This document shows positions 18,506 through 27,654 of a stretch of 64,000 nucleotides of DNA, one piece after another. Under the pieces are notes generated by a model, which saw only the letters and a list, made by a program, of their open reading frames with translations, was not told the origin of the DNA and made no database searches. How positions within the stretch are numbered: the stretch's first letter is position 1; each line of letters opens with the position of its first letter. A program made the position numbers and the translations under genes. The DNA comes from Sphingosinicella sp963974575 (lineage in GTDB: Bacteria > Pseudomonadota > Alphaproteobacteria > Sphingomonadales > Sphingomonadaceae): assembly GCF_963974575.1 (NCBI RefSeq), contig NZ_CAXBBQ010000009.1, forward strand, positions 1 through 64,000, given 5' to 3'.

Positions 18506-19428
18506 AAACGCCTGCGCTGAACCAGCCCGCGCACGCCCGCGTCGCGGAATGGCTCGGCCACCTCGAAGCTGCCGAGCGCCGCTCCGCGCACACACTCCGC
18601 GCCTATCAGACGAGCCTCAATGGCTTCGTGCATTTCCTTGGCGGGCATCTGGGTGCTGCGGTTACGGACAGCGCGCTCGCCGCGCTCAGCCTCGCCGATC
18701 TCCGCGCCTATCTCGCGCACCGCCGCACCGAAGGTCTCGCCAACGTCTCCGTCGCGCGCGAGGTGGCTTCGCTCCGCAGTTTCTTTCGCTGGGCCAGAAA
18801 GCACCGCGGCATCGATTGCAAGGCGATCGCAGGCCTCGCCTCGCCGCGTCTGAAAAAGCGTGTGCCGCGCCCGCTCGCGCCTGCCGATGCCACCGGCGTT
18901 GCCGACCACGCGGGCGAGGATGCGCGCGAACCGTGGATCGGCGCGCGCGATACGGCGGTGCTGCTGCTGCTCTACGGCTCGGGCCTCCGCATCGCGGAGG
19001 CGCTGTCGCTCACGGGCGACGTGCTTCCGATCGGCGCGGCGATCACCGTCACCGGCAAGCGCGGCAAGACGCGCGTCGTCCCCGTGCTGCCGAAGGTGCG
19101 CGAGGCGATCGAGGCCTATCTCGCGCTTGCGCCGTTCACGCCTGCGCCCGGCACGCCGTTGTTCCGGGGCGCGAAGGGCGGGCCGCTGTCGCCGGGGATG
19201 ATCCGCGCCGCGATGCGCGCCGCGCGCGCCGCGCTTGGCCTGCCGCCCTCAGCGACACCGCACGCGCTCCGCCACAGCTTCGCGACGCATCTGCTGGCGC
19301 GCGGCGCGGACCTGCGTTCGATTCAGGAGCTGCTCGGCCACGCCAGCCTGTCGTCGACGCAGGTCTACACGGAGGTCGATGCGGCGCGACTGCTCGATGT
19401 TTACCGGCACGCGCACCCGCGCGCTTGA
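18484..19428 (+). CDS. xerC: tyrosine recombinase XerC
   Basis: Site-specific recombinase that resolves chromosome dimers at dif with XerD, 314 residues. The N-terminal SAM-like core-binding domain is followed by the catalytic domain. Catalytic residues are visible: Arg in GSGLRIAEAL, Lys in GKRGKTR, HALRHSFATH, His in LLGHASLSST and the nucleophile Tyr in QVYTEV. No ATG fits; the GTG at 18484 is the best upstream in-frame start, with a poor ribosome-binding site. Confidence 0.92.
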   Translation: MDADRALETPALNQPAHARVAEWLGHLEAAERRSAHTLRAYQTSLNGFVHFLGGHLGAAVTDSALAALSLADLRAYLAHRRTEGLANVSVAREVASLRSFFRWARKHRGIDCKAIAGLASPRLKKRVPRPLAPADATGVADHAGEDAREPWIGARDTAVLLLLYGSGLRIAEALSLTGDVLPIGAAITVTGKRGKTRVVPVLPKVREAIEAYLALAPFTPAPGTPLFRGAKGGPLSPGMIRAAMRAARAALGLPPSATPHALRHSFATHLLARGADLRSIQELLGHASLSSTQVYTEVDAARLLDVYRHAHPRA

Positions 19429-19433
19429 TCCGC

Positions 19434-20033
19434 CTATTCGTGGGGCTTCCAGGTGATGACGCGCCAAAGGTAGCCGGCCACGCACAATACGATCACGGCG
19501 GTGCCCACCGGCCCGACATAGGCCTCGATCTCCGCATAATCCTGCCCGAGCTTGAAGCCCGCGACGGCGAGCAGCGCCGTCCATCCCGCGGTGCCGATGG
19601 TCGAATAGATGACGAAGCGCTGGAAGTTCATTTCCATGAAGCCCGCAGGCACGGAAATGAGCGATCGGAGCGTCGGCAGCATCCGCCCGAACAGCACGAA
19701 GGCCGCGCCGTGCTGGTCGAACCACTTGTGCGCCTTCTCGATGTCGCCGAGGCTGACGGTCAGCCAACGGCCGAAGCGCCGGACAATGGGATCGAAGCGG
19801 TGGATGCCGATCTGCTTGGCGAGCAGATACCAGAAGACGTTGCCGAACATCGCGCCCGTGGTGCCGGCCGCAATGGCGCCTATGAGGCTGAACCCGCCTT
19901 TCGCGGCTTCAAGCCCGGCGAAAGACATGATGACTTCGCTCGGGATTGGCGGGAACACCGTTTCCAGAAACATCAGGAAGGCGATGCCGAGATAACCACT
20001 CTCGGCAATCAGCTGCTGGACCCATTCACCCAT
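19434..20033 (-). CDS. DedA family membrane protein
   Basis: Integral membrane protein of 199 residues in the DedA/SNARE-associated family. Members are linked to undecaprenyl-phosphate or lipid translocation and to envelope integrity. Visible landmarks are ETVFPPIPSEVIM near residue 24 and the FGRMLPTLRSLISVPAG motif with its conserved arginines. About five hydrophobic segments are present. It is convergent with xerC (5 bp) and follows gshB by 1 bp. Confidence 0.88.
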   Translation of the reverse strand: MGEWVQQLIAESGYLGIAFLMFLETVFPPIPSEVIMSFAGLEAAKGGFSLIGAIAAGTTGAMFGNVFWYLLAKQIGIHRFDPIVRRFGRWLTVSLGDIEKAHKWFDQHGAAFVLFGRMLPTLRSLISVPAGFMEMNFQRFVIYSTIGTAGWTALLAVAGFKLGQDYAEIEAYVGPVGTAVIVLCVAGYLWRVITWKPHE

Positions 20034-20034
20034 A

Positions 20035-20982
20035 TCAGCGGGAAAGCCGCTTCAATATCGCGTCCCAGATCATGCCTGGCGTATCGGTGCCGTTGAAACG
20101 GTCGATCGCCACGATGCCGGTGGGTGAGGTGACGTTGATTTCGGTGAGGTTGCCGTCGATCACGTCGATGCCGACGAACAGCAGCCCGCGCCGTTTCAGC
20201 TCCGGCCCCAGTCGCGCGCAGATTTCCTCCTCGCGCGCCGTAAGCTGCGTTTTGGCCGCATTGCCGCCCGCCGCGAGGTTGGAGCGAATTTCGCCCGCCT
20301 TGGGCAGCCGGTTGATGGCGCCCGCGATCTCCCCGTCGACGAGCACGATGCGCTTGTCGCCGTCGCTCACCTTGGGAAGGAAACGCTGCACCATGAAGGG
20401 TTCGCGCCATACGTTCGAGAACAGCTCGACAAGCGCGGGAAGGTTGCCGTCGTCCTCGCCCAGCTTGAACACGGCGGCGCCCGCATTGCCGTGCAGCGGC
20501 TTCACGACGATGGCGCCGTGTTTCTTGCGGAATGCCATCACCTCTTCAAGCCGCCGGGTGATCAGCGTCGGCGGCATCAGGTCGGCGAACTGCGTGACGA
20601 AAAGCTTCTCGGGCGCGTTCCGCACCTCGCGCGGGTTGTTCACGACCAGCGTTTCGCCGTCCAGCATCTCCAGAAGGTGCGTGGCGGTGATGTAGCCGAT
20701 GTCGAACGGGGGATCCTGCCGCATCAGCACGACGTCCACGTCGCTGCCGAGGTCGAGGTTGCGCGCCTCGCCGAGTGTGTAGTGATCGCCCGCGACGTTG
20801 CGCACGGAAACGGGCCGCGCGTGCGCGATTACGCGCCCGTCGCGCCACGAAAGCTGGTCGGCGAGGTAGTGATACAGCGTGTAGCCGCGCTCCTGCGCCT
20901 TCAGCATCAGCGCGAAGCTCGAATCGCCCGCGATGTTGACGCGCTCGATGGGGTCCATCTGGACAGCGACGGTGAGGCTCAT
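20035..20982 (-). CDS. gshB: glutathione synthetase
   Basis: ATP-grasp ligase that joins gamma-glutamylcysteine and glycine, 315 residues. It begins MSLTVAVQMDPIERVNI, typical for the family. RQDPPFDIGYITATHLLE, VVKPLHGNAGAAVF and INVTSPTGI carry nucleotide and substrate contacts. The start at 20982 has AAAGGA 6 bases upstream; an ATG at 20988 is also in frame. It lies in the rsmI-yraN-gshB-dedA transcript. Confidence 0.95.
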   Translation of the reverse strand: MSLTVAVQMDPIERVNIAGDSSFALMLKAQERGYTLYHYLADQLSWRDGRVIAHARPVSVRNVAGDHYTLGEARNLDLGSDVDVVLMRQDPPFDIGYITATHLLEMLDGETLVVNNPREVRNAPEKLFVTQFADLMPPTLITRRLEEVMAFRKKHGAIVVKPLHGNAGAAVFKLGEDDGNLPALVELFSNVWREPFMVQRFLPKVSDGDKRIVLVDGEIAGAINRLPKAGEIRSNLAAGGNAAKTQLTAREEEICARLGPELKRRGLLFVGIDVIDGNLTEINVTSPTGIVAIDRFNGTDTPGMIWDAILKRLSR

Positions 20983-21017
20983 GGGCATTCCTTTGATTCG
21001 CGAAGGCCGTCTAGCAG

Positions 21018-21377
21018 CTAAGCCCAATCCCCGTCGACCACGCCTTCGATGTGGCGGGGCAGGCGGCCGCGCGAGATGACCAGCGCGTCGATGCGCGCGC
21101 CGTCGCAGCCTGCCATGTAGCGGCCGAGCGCGAGGTTGGCGGCGCGCGCGACACGGCGCAGGCGCGCGGGTTCGAGCGCGGCGGAAGCGTCGGTCTCGTC
21201 ATTGCGGGCTTTCACCTCCACGAATGCCAGCATCCGGCCGCGTCTTGCGACGATGTCGATTTCGCCCGCCGGGGTCCGCACGCGTTCCCCAAGGATGCGG
21301 TAGCCTTTGAGCCTGAGCCACATCGCCGCGATGCGTTCGGCGCGGCGGCCGCGCCGTTCGGCCGCTTGTCGTGTCAT
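21018..21377 (-). CDS. yraN: YraN / UPF0102 family nuclease-like protein
   Basis: Protein of 119 residues. It has the restriction-endonuclease-like core of UPF0102: GEIDIVARR followed by LAFVEVKAR, that is E.D...E.K, plausible metal ligands. In other bacteria the family sits next to rsmI, as here, where the two genes overlap by ATGA. The biological role is not established. Confidence 0.9.
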   Translation of the reverse strand: MTRQAAERRGRRAERIAAMWLRLKGYRILGERVRTPAGEIDIVARRGRMLAFVEVKARNDETDASAALEPARLRRVARAANLALGRYMAGCDGARIDALVISRGRLPRHIEGVVDGDWA

Positions 21378-22243
21378 GCGTTGTCGCGGAGTTCGAGCGC
21401 GCGGGCGTAAACCTGTTTGCGGGGGAGGTCGAGCGCGGCGCTTACCTCCGCCACGGCGGATTTCAGCGGCTGGGTTGCCATCGCGGCAGCGAGCGCGGCG
21501 TCAAGCGTGTCGGCGTCCGCCGGGGCGGCGGGTTCGGGCGGGCCGACGACGATGACGATCTCGCCCTTGGGCGGCGCGTCCGCATAGCGCGCGGCGAGTT
21601 CGCCGAGCGTGCCCGTCACGGTTTCCTCGAACGCCTTGGTAATCTCGCGCGCCACGGCGGCGGGGCGGTCGCCGAGGCCATCTTTCAGTGCCTCAAGCGA
21701 CCGCGCAAGCCGATGGCCGGATTCGTAGAACACGAGCGTCGCATCCAGCCCCGCGAATTCCGCGATTGTGTCCGCCGATGCTTTCGCTTTCGCCGGAAGG
21801 AAGCCCGCGAACAGGAAGCGGTCGGTGGGTAGCCCCGCGAGCGTCAGCGCCGCAATCGCCGCGCACGGCCCCGGGATCGTCGTCACGCTGATGCCTTCGG
21901 CGCGCGCCTCCCGCACCAGCTTGAAGCCGGGATCGGAAATCAGCGGCGTGCCCGCGTCGCTCACGAGTGCAACCGATTCATTTCGCATACGTTCCAGCAG
22001 GCGTGAGCGCACGCGGCTGTCACTATGGTCGTGATAGGGTGCCATCGGGCGGTCGCTGCCGATGCGGGCGAGCAGTTTTGCTGTCACGCGCGTATCTTCA
22101 GCGGCGATTAAGCCTGCGGACCTCAACACGTCGGCCGCACGGAGCGTTATGTCGCCCAGGTTGCCGATGGGCGTCGCCACGATGTAAAGGCCGGGTTCAA
22201 GATCACCGGGTTCAGATTCTGGGGGTAAGGGTGCCATGGACAT
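21374..22243 (-). CDS. rsmI: 16S rRNA (cytidine1402-2'-O)-methyltransferase
   Basis: SAM-dependent methyltransferase acting at C1402 of 16S rRNA, 289 residues. The tetrapyrrole-methylase fold is shown by LYIVATPIGNLGDITLRA, AAEDTRV, SDAGTPLISDPG and IPGPCA. ATG at 22243 or 22237 can start the gene; neither has a clear Shine-Dalgarno. The start codons interlock with those of the divergent LpoA-like gene through two CATG palindromes. It heads the rsmI-yraN-gshB-dedA operon. Confidence 0.94.
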   Translation of the reverse strand: MSMAPLPPESEPGDLEPGLYIVATPIGNLGDITLRAADVLRSAGLIAAEDTRVTAKLLARIGSDRPMAPYHDHSDSRVRSRLLERMRNESVALVSDAGTPLISDPGFKLVREARAEGISVTTIPGPCAAIAALTLAGLPTDRFLFAGFLPAKAKASADTIAEFAGLDATLVFYESGHRLARSLEALKDGLGDRPAAVAREITKAFEETVTGTLGELAARYADAPPKGEIVIVVGPPEPAAPADADTLDAALAAAMATQPLKSAVAEVSAALDLPRKQVYARALELRDNA

Positions 22244-23534
22244 GTCGATTTACAGCATGGAGGGCCGCGGGCGATTTTGGAATCGCTGTTTTTCCGGCCT
22301 GAAGCGGACGGCGCTGCCGATGGTGGCGCTTGCCGCCGCCGCCTGTACGCAAACAGTCCAGAAAGCGCCGCAAGTGGAGGCGCCGCCGGCGCCTGTGCCG
22401 GTCGTGGAAGCGCCGAAAGAAATTCCCCAAAACCGCGTCGCTCTGCTGCTGCCGATGTCGGGGGGCACCGCGCGTGTCGGCCAATCGCTGGCGAACGCCG
22501 CGAACATGGCGCTGCTCGATGTGAAGAACACGAACATCAAGCTCACCGTCTATGATACCGCGCCCGGCGCCGCCGCTGCCGCGCGCCGCGCGGTTGCGGA
22601 GGGCAACAAACTGTTCCTCGGGCCGCTGCTCACGGCGGATGTCACTGCCGTGCGCGGCGTCGCGAAGGCGGCGGGTATCCCGATCATCTCGTATTCGAAT
22701 GACGCAGAGGTCGCCGGAAACGGGGTTTATATCCTTGGCTTCCAGCCCGATCAGTCGATCGACCGTGTCGTGCGCTATGCGCGCGCGCAGGGCGTGGAGC
22801 GCTTCGGCGCGCTCGTGCCGGTCGGCAATTACGGCCAGCGGGCTTCGGGCGCGATGCTGCGCGCGGTGCGCGAATCGGGCGGCAAGGTCACTGCGGTCGA
22901 AACCTACGAACGCTCGCGCGCCAAGCTGCAGGCCGCCGTGCGCCGCCTCACCGATTACGAAGCGCGCGTCGCGCGGGCGAGCCAGGGCGGCATCGTGCGC
23001 GCCGACGGCACGGTCGCGCCGGTGCAGGACCGTTTGGGGCCGGTCTCTTTCCAGGCGCTGCTGATCGCGGACGGCAGTCAGATCGCGTCCGCCTTCCTCG
23101 GCCCGCTCACGCAGTACGGCGCCGGGCCGGGCAAGGTGCGCTACCTCGGCCCCGAGCTCTGGAACGCCGAACCCGGCATCCGCAGCGTTCAGGGGCTGCA
23201 CGGCGCGTGGTACGCCAGTGTACCCGACACGCGGTTCCAGCAGCTCGCCTCCCGCTACCGGGCGAAGTTCGGCGGCGCGCCCTCGCGGCTCGCCAGCCTC
23301 GGCTATGATTCGGTGCTGCTGGTGAATGCGATTGCGGGCGACTGGACGATCGGATCCAGCTTCCCCGAAGCGCGCCTTCGCGATGCGGATGGCTTTGCGG
23401 GCGTCGACGGCATCTTCCGGTTCGGCGCCTCAGGCATCGCTGATCGTGGCCTTGAAGTGGGGCAGGTGGGTGCCTCTGGAACGACAGTCGTCTCACCCGC
23501 GCCGCGCACCTTCGCGAAGCGTCCGGGGGCCTGA
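22236..23534 (+). CDS. penicillin-binding protein activator (LpoA-like) lipoprotein
   Basis: Predicted outer-membrane lipoprotein of 432 residues. The signal peptide ends in lipobox LAAAAC (Cys37) when counted from 22236. A Pro/Ala/Val linker leads to a periplasmic-binding-protein-like domain (RVALLLPMSGG...GQSLANAANMAL), as in the C-terminal part of LpoA that stimulates PBP1A. The TPR-like N-terminal domain of enterobacterial LpoA is absent. GGGGGTAAGG lies upstream of 22236. Pairing with rsmI is the same as in many proteobacteria. It abuts hemW tail to tail. Confidence 0.82.
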   Translation: MDMSIYSMEGRGRFWNRCFSGLKRTALPMVALAAAACTQTVQKAPQVEAPPAPVPVVEAPKEIPQNRVALLLPMSGGTARVGQSLANAANMALLDVKNTNIKLTVYDTAPGAAAAARRAVAEGNKLFLGPLLTADVTAVRGVAKAAGIPIISYSNDAEVAGNGVYILGFQPDQSIDRVVRYARAQGVERFGALVPVGNYGQRASGAMLRAVRESGGKVTAVETYERSRAKLQAAVRRLTDYEARVARASQGGIVRADGTVAPVQDRLGPVSFQALLIADGSQIASAFLGPLTQYGAGPGKVRYLGPELWNAEPGIRSVQGLHGAWYASVPDTRFQQLASRYRAKFGGAPSRLASLGYDSVLLVNAIAGDWTIGSSFPEARLRDADGFAGVDGIFRFGASGIADRGLEVGQVGASGTTVVSPAPRTFAKRPGA

Positions 23535-24662
23535 TCAGGCCATCAGCCGGGCGATCACCGCATTCAGCAGCGGCTGGCCCGTATGGGTCAGTCGCAAGCG
23601 ACCGTTCTCACGCGCAACCAGCCCCAGCTGCGTGGTTTCCGCAAGGCCAGCAGGACTGATGACGTCGTCGAGCGCAACGCCCGTGCGCGTCGTGAAGACC
23701 GCCTCGTCTAAGCCTTCGAGCAGGCGCAGCCCCATCATCAGCGCCTCGTCGGCGCGCGTGTTGGCTTCGAGTGGGGTTTCGCTCGCCACCGGCGTTTTCA
23801 GCCACGTCTCCGGCAGCCGTTCGCGGGTCGTCGCCATGCCGCCGCGTCGTCCGTGCGCGCCGGGGCCGACGCCAACGTAGTCGCCGTAGCGCCAATAGGT
23901 GAGGTTGTGGCGGCTTTCCGCGCCCGGTCGCGCGTGGTTCGAAACCTCGTAGGCGGGCAGCCCCGCCGCCGCCGTCATCGCGCGCGTCATCTCGAACATA
24001 CCGAGCGAGGCGTCTTCCTCGGGCAACGTCAGCCGCCCTAGCCGCGCGCGCGTCGCGAACGCCGTCCCCGGCTCGATGGTGAGCTGGTAGAGCGACAGGT
24101 GTTCGGTTCCGAACGCCAAGGCGCGCGTCAGTTCGGCCTCCCATTCCCCGGGCGTCTGCCCCTCGCGCGCGTAGATCAGGTCGAAGCTCACGCGCGGGAA
24201 ATGCCGCTGCGCCACATCGAGCGCGGCGAGTCCCTCGCCAAGATCATGCGCGCGTCCCAGCGCCTTCAGCGCCGCGTCATCGAGCGCCTGCAGACCCAGC
24301 GACACGCGGTTCACCCCCGCCGCGGCGAACCCCGCGAAGCGCCCGGCCTCGACGCTCGAAGGGTTCGCTTCCAGCGTGATCTCGGCGTTCTCGAAGCCCC
24401 ACAGCCGGTCGGCGGCATCGATGATCGCACCGACCGTTTCGGGCGACATCAATGAAGGCGTGCCGCCCCCGAAGAACAGGCTCGAAAGCCGCCGCCCAGG
24501 CGTCAGGCGCGCCTCGTATTCCATGTCGGCGATCAGCGCGTCGCGCCACGCCGCCTCGTCGATGCGCTCGCGCACATGGCTGTTGAAGTCGCAGTACGGG
24601 CATTTGGAGACGCAGAATGGCCAGTGGACGTAAAGCGCGAGCGGCGCCGTTATTTCAGACAT
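23535..24662 (-). CDS. hemW: radical SAM heme chaperone HemW
   Basis: Protein of 375 residues that begins with YVHWPFCVSKCPYC, the radical SAM cluster site (Cys17, Cys21, Cys24) in the CxxxCxxC spacing. HemW landmarks are SLFFGGGTPSLM, LEANPSS and VNRVSLGLQALDD. The family inserts heme into respiratory proteins; it was formerly called an oxygen-independent coproporphyrinogen oxidase. The start overlaps rdgB by 13 bp, so rph-rdgB-hemW form one operon. Confidence 0.94.
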   Translation of the reverse strand: MSEITAPLALYVHWPFCVSKCPYCDFNSHVRERIDEAAWRDALIADMEYEARLTPGRRLSSLFFGGGTPSLMSPETVGAIIDAADRLWGFENAEITLEANPSSVEAGRFAGFAAAGVNRVSLGLQALDDAALKALGRAHDLGEGLAALDVAQRHFPRVSFDLIYAREGQTPGEWEAELTRALAFGTEHLSLYQLTIEPGTAFATRARLGRLTLPEEDASLGMFEMTRAMTAAAGLPAYEVSNHARPGAESRHNLTYWRYGDYVGVGPGAHGRRGGMATTRERLPETWLKTPVASETPLEANTRADEALMMGLRLLEGLDEAVFTTRTGVALDDVISPAGLAETTQLGLVARENGRLRLTHTGQPLLNAVIARLMA

Positions 24663-25246
24663 GCCTCAACCAGTTGCGCAAACGCGCGTGCACGGTGGCT
24701 CATCGCGTGCTTCGCGTCCGGCGCCATCTCGCCGAAGCTGATCGTGTGGTCCTCGGGCACGAACATCGGATCATAGCCGAAACCTTGGTCGCCACGCGGC
24801 GGCCACACGAGCGTGCCGTGCACATGGCCCTCGAACGTCTCGACGTGACCGTCCGGCCACGCCAGCGACAGCGCGCAGGTGAAGTGCGCGCTGCGGTCCT
24901 CGGCATCGCCGAGCGCTTCGTGCACCTTGCGCATCGCGAGGCCGAAATCCTTCTCCGGTCCCGCCCAGCGCGCCGAATAAATGCCGGGATCGCCGCCGAG
25001 CGCGTGTACCGAAAGCCCCGAATCATCGGCAAGCGCCGGAAGCCCCGATCCGCGCGCAGCGGCGAGCGCCTTCAGTTCGGCATTGCCGCGAAACGTCGTC
25101 TCCGTCTCCTCCGGCTCGGGCAGGCCCGCATCCCCCGCCGACACCGGCTCGATACCGAACAGCGCCAGCAGATCACGGATTTCCCGCACCTTGCCGGGGT
25201 TGTGGCTCGCCACGATCAGCGTGCCGGGGAGGAGCTTTCGCGCCAT
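24650..25246 (-). CDS. rdgB: XTP/dITP pyrophosphatase
   Basis: House-cleaning NTPase that removes deaminated purine nucleotides, 198 residues. The substrate-binding SHNPGKVREI lies at the N-terminus, and ALADDSGLSVHALGG, GFGYDPMFVPE and SHRARAF are later family motifs. All are intact. It is separated from rph by 3 bp and overlaps hemW. Confidence 0.95.
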   Translation of the reverse strand: MARKLLPGTLIVASHNPGKVREIRDLLALFGIEPVSAGDAGLPEPEETETTFRGNAELKALAAARGSGLPALADDSGLSVHALGGDPGIYSARWAGPEKDFGLAMRKVHEALGDAEDRSAHFTCALSLAWPDGHVETFEGHVHGTLVWPPRGDQGFGYDPMFVPEDHTISFGEMAPDAKHAMSHRARAFAQLVEACLK

Positions 25247-25249
25247 CGC

Positions 25250-25966
25250 TTAGCGCCCGGTCGCCTTCGCCTGCGCCGCGTAGATCTTGCCGCAGCCGAT
25301 GCGCGCGAGGCGGAGCATCCGCAGCAGCGTCTCCTCGTCGAACGGGTCGCGCTCGGCGGTGCCCTGCACCTCCACGATGCCGCCCTTGTCGGTCATCACG
25401 AAATTGGCGTCGGTCTCGGCGGCGGAATCCTCGGGGTAATCGAGGTCGAGCACCGCCGTGCCTTCATAAACGCCGCAGCTGATCGCGCCCACCTGCGCGC
25501 GAATGGGGTCCACCGTCAGCAGCCCGTCCGCCATCAATTTGTCGATTGCGATGCGCAGCGCCACCCAGGCGCCGGAAATCGCGGCGGTGCGCGTGCCGCC
25601 GTCGGCCTGCAGCACGTCGCAGTCGATGGTGATCTGCCGCTCGCCGAGCGCCTTCAGGTCCACAATCGTGCGCAGCGAGCGGCCGATCAGGCGCTGGATT
25701 TCCTGCGTGCGGCCGGATTGCTTGCCCTTCGCGGCCTCGCGCGATCCGCGCGTGTGCGTGGCGCGGGGGAGCATTCCGTACTCGGCCGTCACCCAGCCTT
25801 CGCCCTTGCCGCGCAGGAACGGCGGCACGCGCTCTTCCAGGCTTGCCGTCACCAGCACATGCGTGTCGCCGAACTTCACGAGGCACGATCCTTCGGCGTG
25901 GCGCGAGAAGCCGGGGATCATTTCGATGGTGCGCATCTCGTCGGGCGCGCGGCCGGAAGGTCGCAT
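25250..25966 (-). CDS. rph: ribonuclease PH
   Basis: Phosphate-dependent 3'-exoribonuclease that trims tRNA precursors, 238 residues. AEYGMLPRATHTR, the arginine-rich QEIQRLIGRSLR and DCDVLQADGGTRTA..SGA are the family signatures. The full-length C-terminus is present, unlike the frameshifted rph of E. coli K-12. AGGAG precedes the ATG at 25966. It is divergent from hrcA with a 108-bp shared promoter region. Confidence 0.96.
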   Translation of the reverse strand: MRPSGRAPDEMRTIEMIPGFSRHAEGSCLVKFGDTHVLVTASLEERVPPFLRGKGEGWVTAEYGMLPRATHTRGSREAAKGKQSGRTQEIQRLIGRSLRTIVDLKALGERQITIDCDVLQADGGTRTAAISGAWVALRIAIDKLMADGLLTVDPIRAQVGAISCGVYEGTAVLDLDYPEDSAAETDANFVMTDKGGIVEVQGTAERDPFDEETLLRMLRLARIGCGKIYAAQAKATGR

Positions 25967-26074
25967 GAAAACTCCTGTACGGGGGAATAGGTTCTGCCGC
26001 GCCGTGTACCGGCTCGCGACACCGGGGTCCAGATCACTTGAGAGGGGCGCAGCGCCACCCTACATTGCGCTGCG

Positions 26075-27127
26075 ATGACGAGCGGTCCGACCATATCAGA
26101 GCTTTCCGACCGCGCACGCGCCGTGTTCCGGCAGGTGGTCGAGGAATATATCGCTTCGGGCACGCCGGTCGGTTCGAAGACTCTCGCGACGCGCGCCGAC
26201 AGTCTCGGCCTCTCGTCGGCCTCGATCCGTAGCGTGCTCCACGATTTGGAGCGCGTTGGCCTGCTCGGCAGTCCGCACACCTCGGCAGGCCGCGTGCCCA
26301 CCGATTTCGGCCTGCGCCTGTTCGTCGACGGCATGATGCAGGCGAGCGAGGCGGGCGCGGAGGAGCGCGCCGCGATCGAAGCCGGTCTCCGCGCGCCCGA
26401 TCGCGCCGTGGAGGACGTGCTTTCGCGCGCGACTGCGGTCCTCTCCGGCCTCTCGTCCTGCGCCGCCGTGGTCATGGTGCCGCGCACCGAGCGCGTGCTG
26501 CGGCAGGCGAGTTTCACGGCATTGTCGCCGACGCGCATTCTCGCGATCCTCGTCGCGGACGATGGCACGGTCGAAAACCGCATCGTCGAAATGGAATATC
26601 CGGTGTCCCCCGCGGCGCTCATCGAGGCGGGGAACTATCTGACCGCGCGCCTTGCCGGCTCCACGCTCGCCGACGCCACGGCGCTGCTGAAGCTGGAGAT
26701 CGAAACCGAACGCGCGCTGATCGACAGCGCCACGCATGATCTCATCGCGCGCGGTATCGCCAGCTGGTCTTCGGACGATGCCGATCGCGCCGTGCTCATC
26801 GTGCGCGGCCAGTCGCACCTGCTCGATGATGCGGCGGAGGCGGATTTGCAGCGCGTGCGTTCGCTGCTCGCCGATCTCGACGACAAGGTCGAAATGCTGC
26901 GCGTGCTCGACGATGCGCGCGAGGCGCGGGCCATGAAAATCTTCATCGGCTCTGAAAACAAGCTCTTCTCGCTCTCCGGTTCATCGGTTATCGCCGCGCC
27001 ATACAGCGGCGCCGAAGGCCGGATCGTCGGCGTCGTGGGCGTCATCGGTCCCACGCGCCTTAACTATGCACGCATCGTGCCCATGGTGGACTATACCGCT
27101 CGAACACTCAGCAGGCTGATAGGATGA
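26075..27127 (+). CDS. hrcA: heat-inducible transcription repressor HrcA
   Basis: Repressor that binds CIRCE operators, usually upstream of groESL, 350 residues. The N-terminal winged helix is followed by GSKTLATR and SSASIRSVLHDLERVGLL, with HTSAGRVPTDFGLRLFVD next. The C-terminal GAF-like domain ends YARIVPMVDYTARTLSRLIG. No CIRCE element was seen near it or near dnaK. It overlaps grpE by ATGA. Confidence 0.95.
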   Translation: MTSGPTISELSDRARAVFRQVVEEYIASGTPVGSKTLATRADSLGLSSASIRSVLHDLERVGLLGSPHTSAGRVPTDFGLRLFVDGMMQASEAGAEERAAIEAGLRAPDRAVEDVLSRATAVLSGLSSCAAVVMVPRTERVLRQASFTALSPTRILAILVADDGTVENRIVEMEYPVSPAALIEAGNYLTARLAGSTLADATALLKLEIETERALIDSATHDLIARGIASWSSDDADRAVLIVRGQSHLLDDAAEADLQRVRSLLADLDDKVEMLRVLDDAREARAMKIFIGSENKLFSLSGSSVIAAPYSGAEGRIVGVVGVIGPTRLNYARIVPMVDYTARTLSRLIG

Positions 27128-27654
27128 TTGAAGACAACGAAAAGCTGACTCCCGAAGAGATCGCCGCCGCCGAACAGCCGGTGGAGACGCCGGAGGCCGA
27201 CCCGCTCGCCGAGAAGGACGCCGAGATCGCCGATCTCAAGGACCGGCTGCTCCGCGCCGTCGCCGAATCGGAAAACGTCCGCCGCCGTCTTGAGCGGGAG
27301 AAGGCGGATGCGGTCGCCTACGCCGTCACCGGCTTCGCGCGCGATCTGCTCGGTGTTGCCGATAACCTCCGCCGCGCGCTCGATGCCGCCGCGAAGGACG
27401 ATGTCGTGGCCAGCCCGCTGCTTTCGGGCGTCGAGATCACCGAGAAGGAGCTGCTGAAGGCGTTCGAGAAGCACGGTATCGCCCGTGTCGAAAGCGTCGG
27501 CCAGAAGCTTGATCCGAACCGGCACCAGGCGATGCTCGAAGTCGTGCAGGAAGGCGCCGAGCCCGGCCAGATCGTTGCCGAGCTGCAAACGGGCTATGTC
27601 CTCAAGGATCGCCTGCTGCGCCCCGCGATGGTCACTGTTGCGAAGGAAGCCTGA
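27124..27654 (+). CDS. grpE: GrpE nucleotide exchange factor
   Basis: Co-chaperone that releases ADP from DnaK, 176 residues. A charged N-terminal tail leads to the long dimerising helix (KDAEIADLKDRLLRAVAESE). The C-terminal beta domain has RVESVGQKLDPNRHQAM and LQTGYVLKDRLLRPAMVTVA. It is translationally coupled to hrcA upstream and to the next small gene (TGATG) downstream. dnaK lies 4.8 kb away. Confidence 0.95.
   Translation: MIEDNEKLTPEEIAAAEQPVETPEADPLAEKDAEIADLKDRLLRAVAESENVRRRLEREKADAVAYAVTGFARDLLGVADNLRRALDAAAKDDVVASPLLSGVEITEKELLKAFEKHGIARVESVGQKLDPNRHQAMLEVVQEGAEPGQIVAELQTGYVLKDRLLRPAMVTVAKEA

Noticed and set aside
18484..19428. Reading xerC as a phage or integron integrase
   Set aside because: It follows DUF484 as in the standard xerC context and there are no attachment sites, cassettes or phage genes nearby.
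26000..27127. Search for a CIRCE operator near hrcA or dnaK
   Set aside because: No TTAGCACTC-N9-GAGTGCTAA-like palindrome was found near hrcA or in the dnaK leader.
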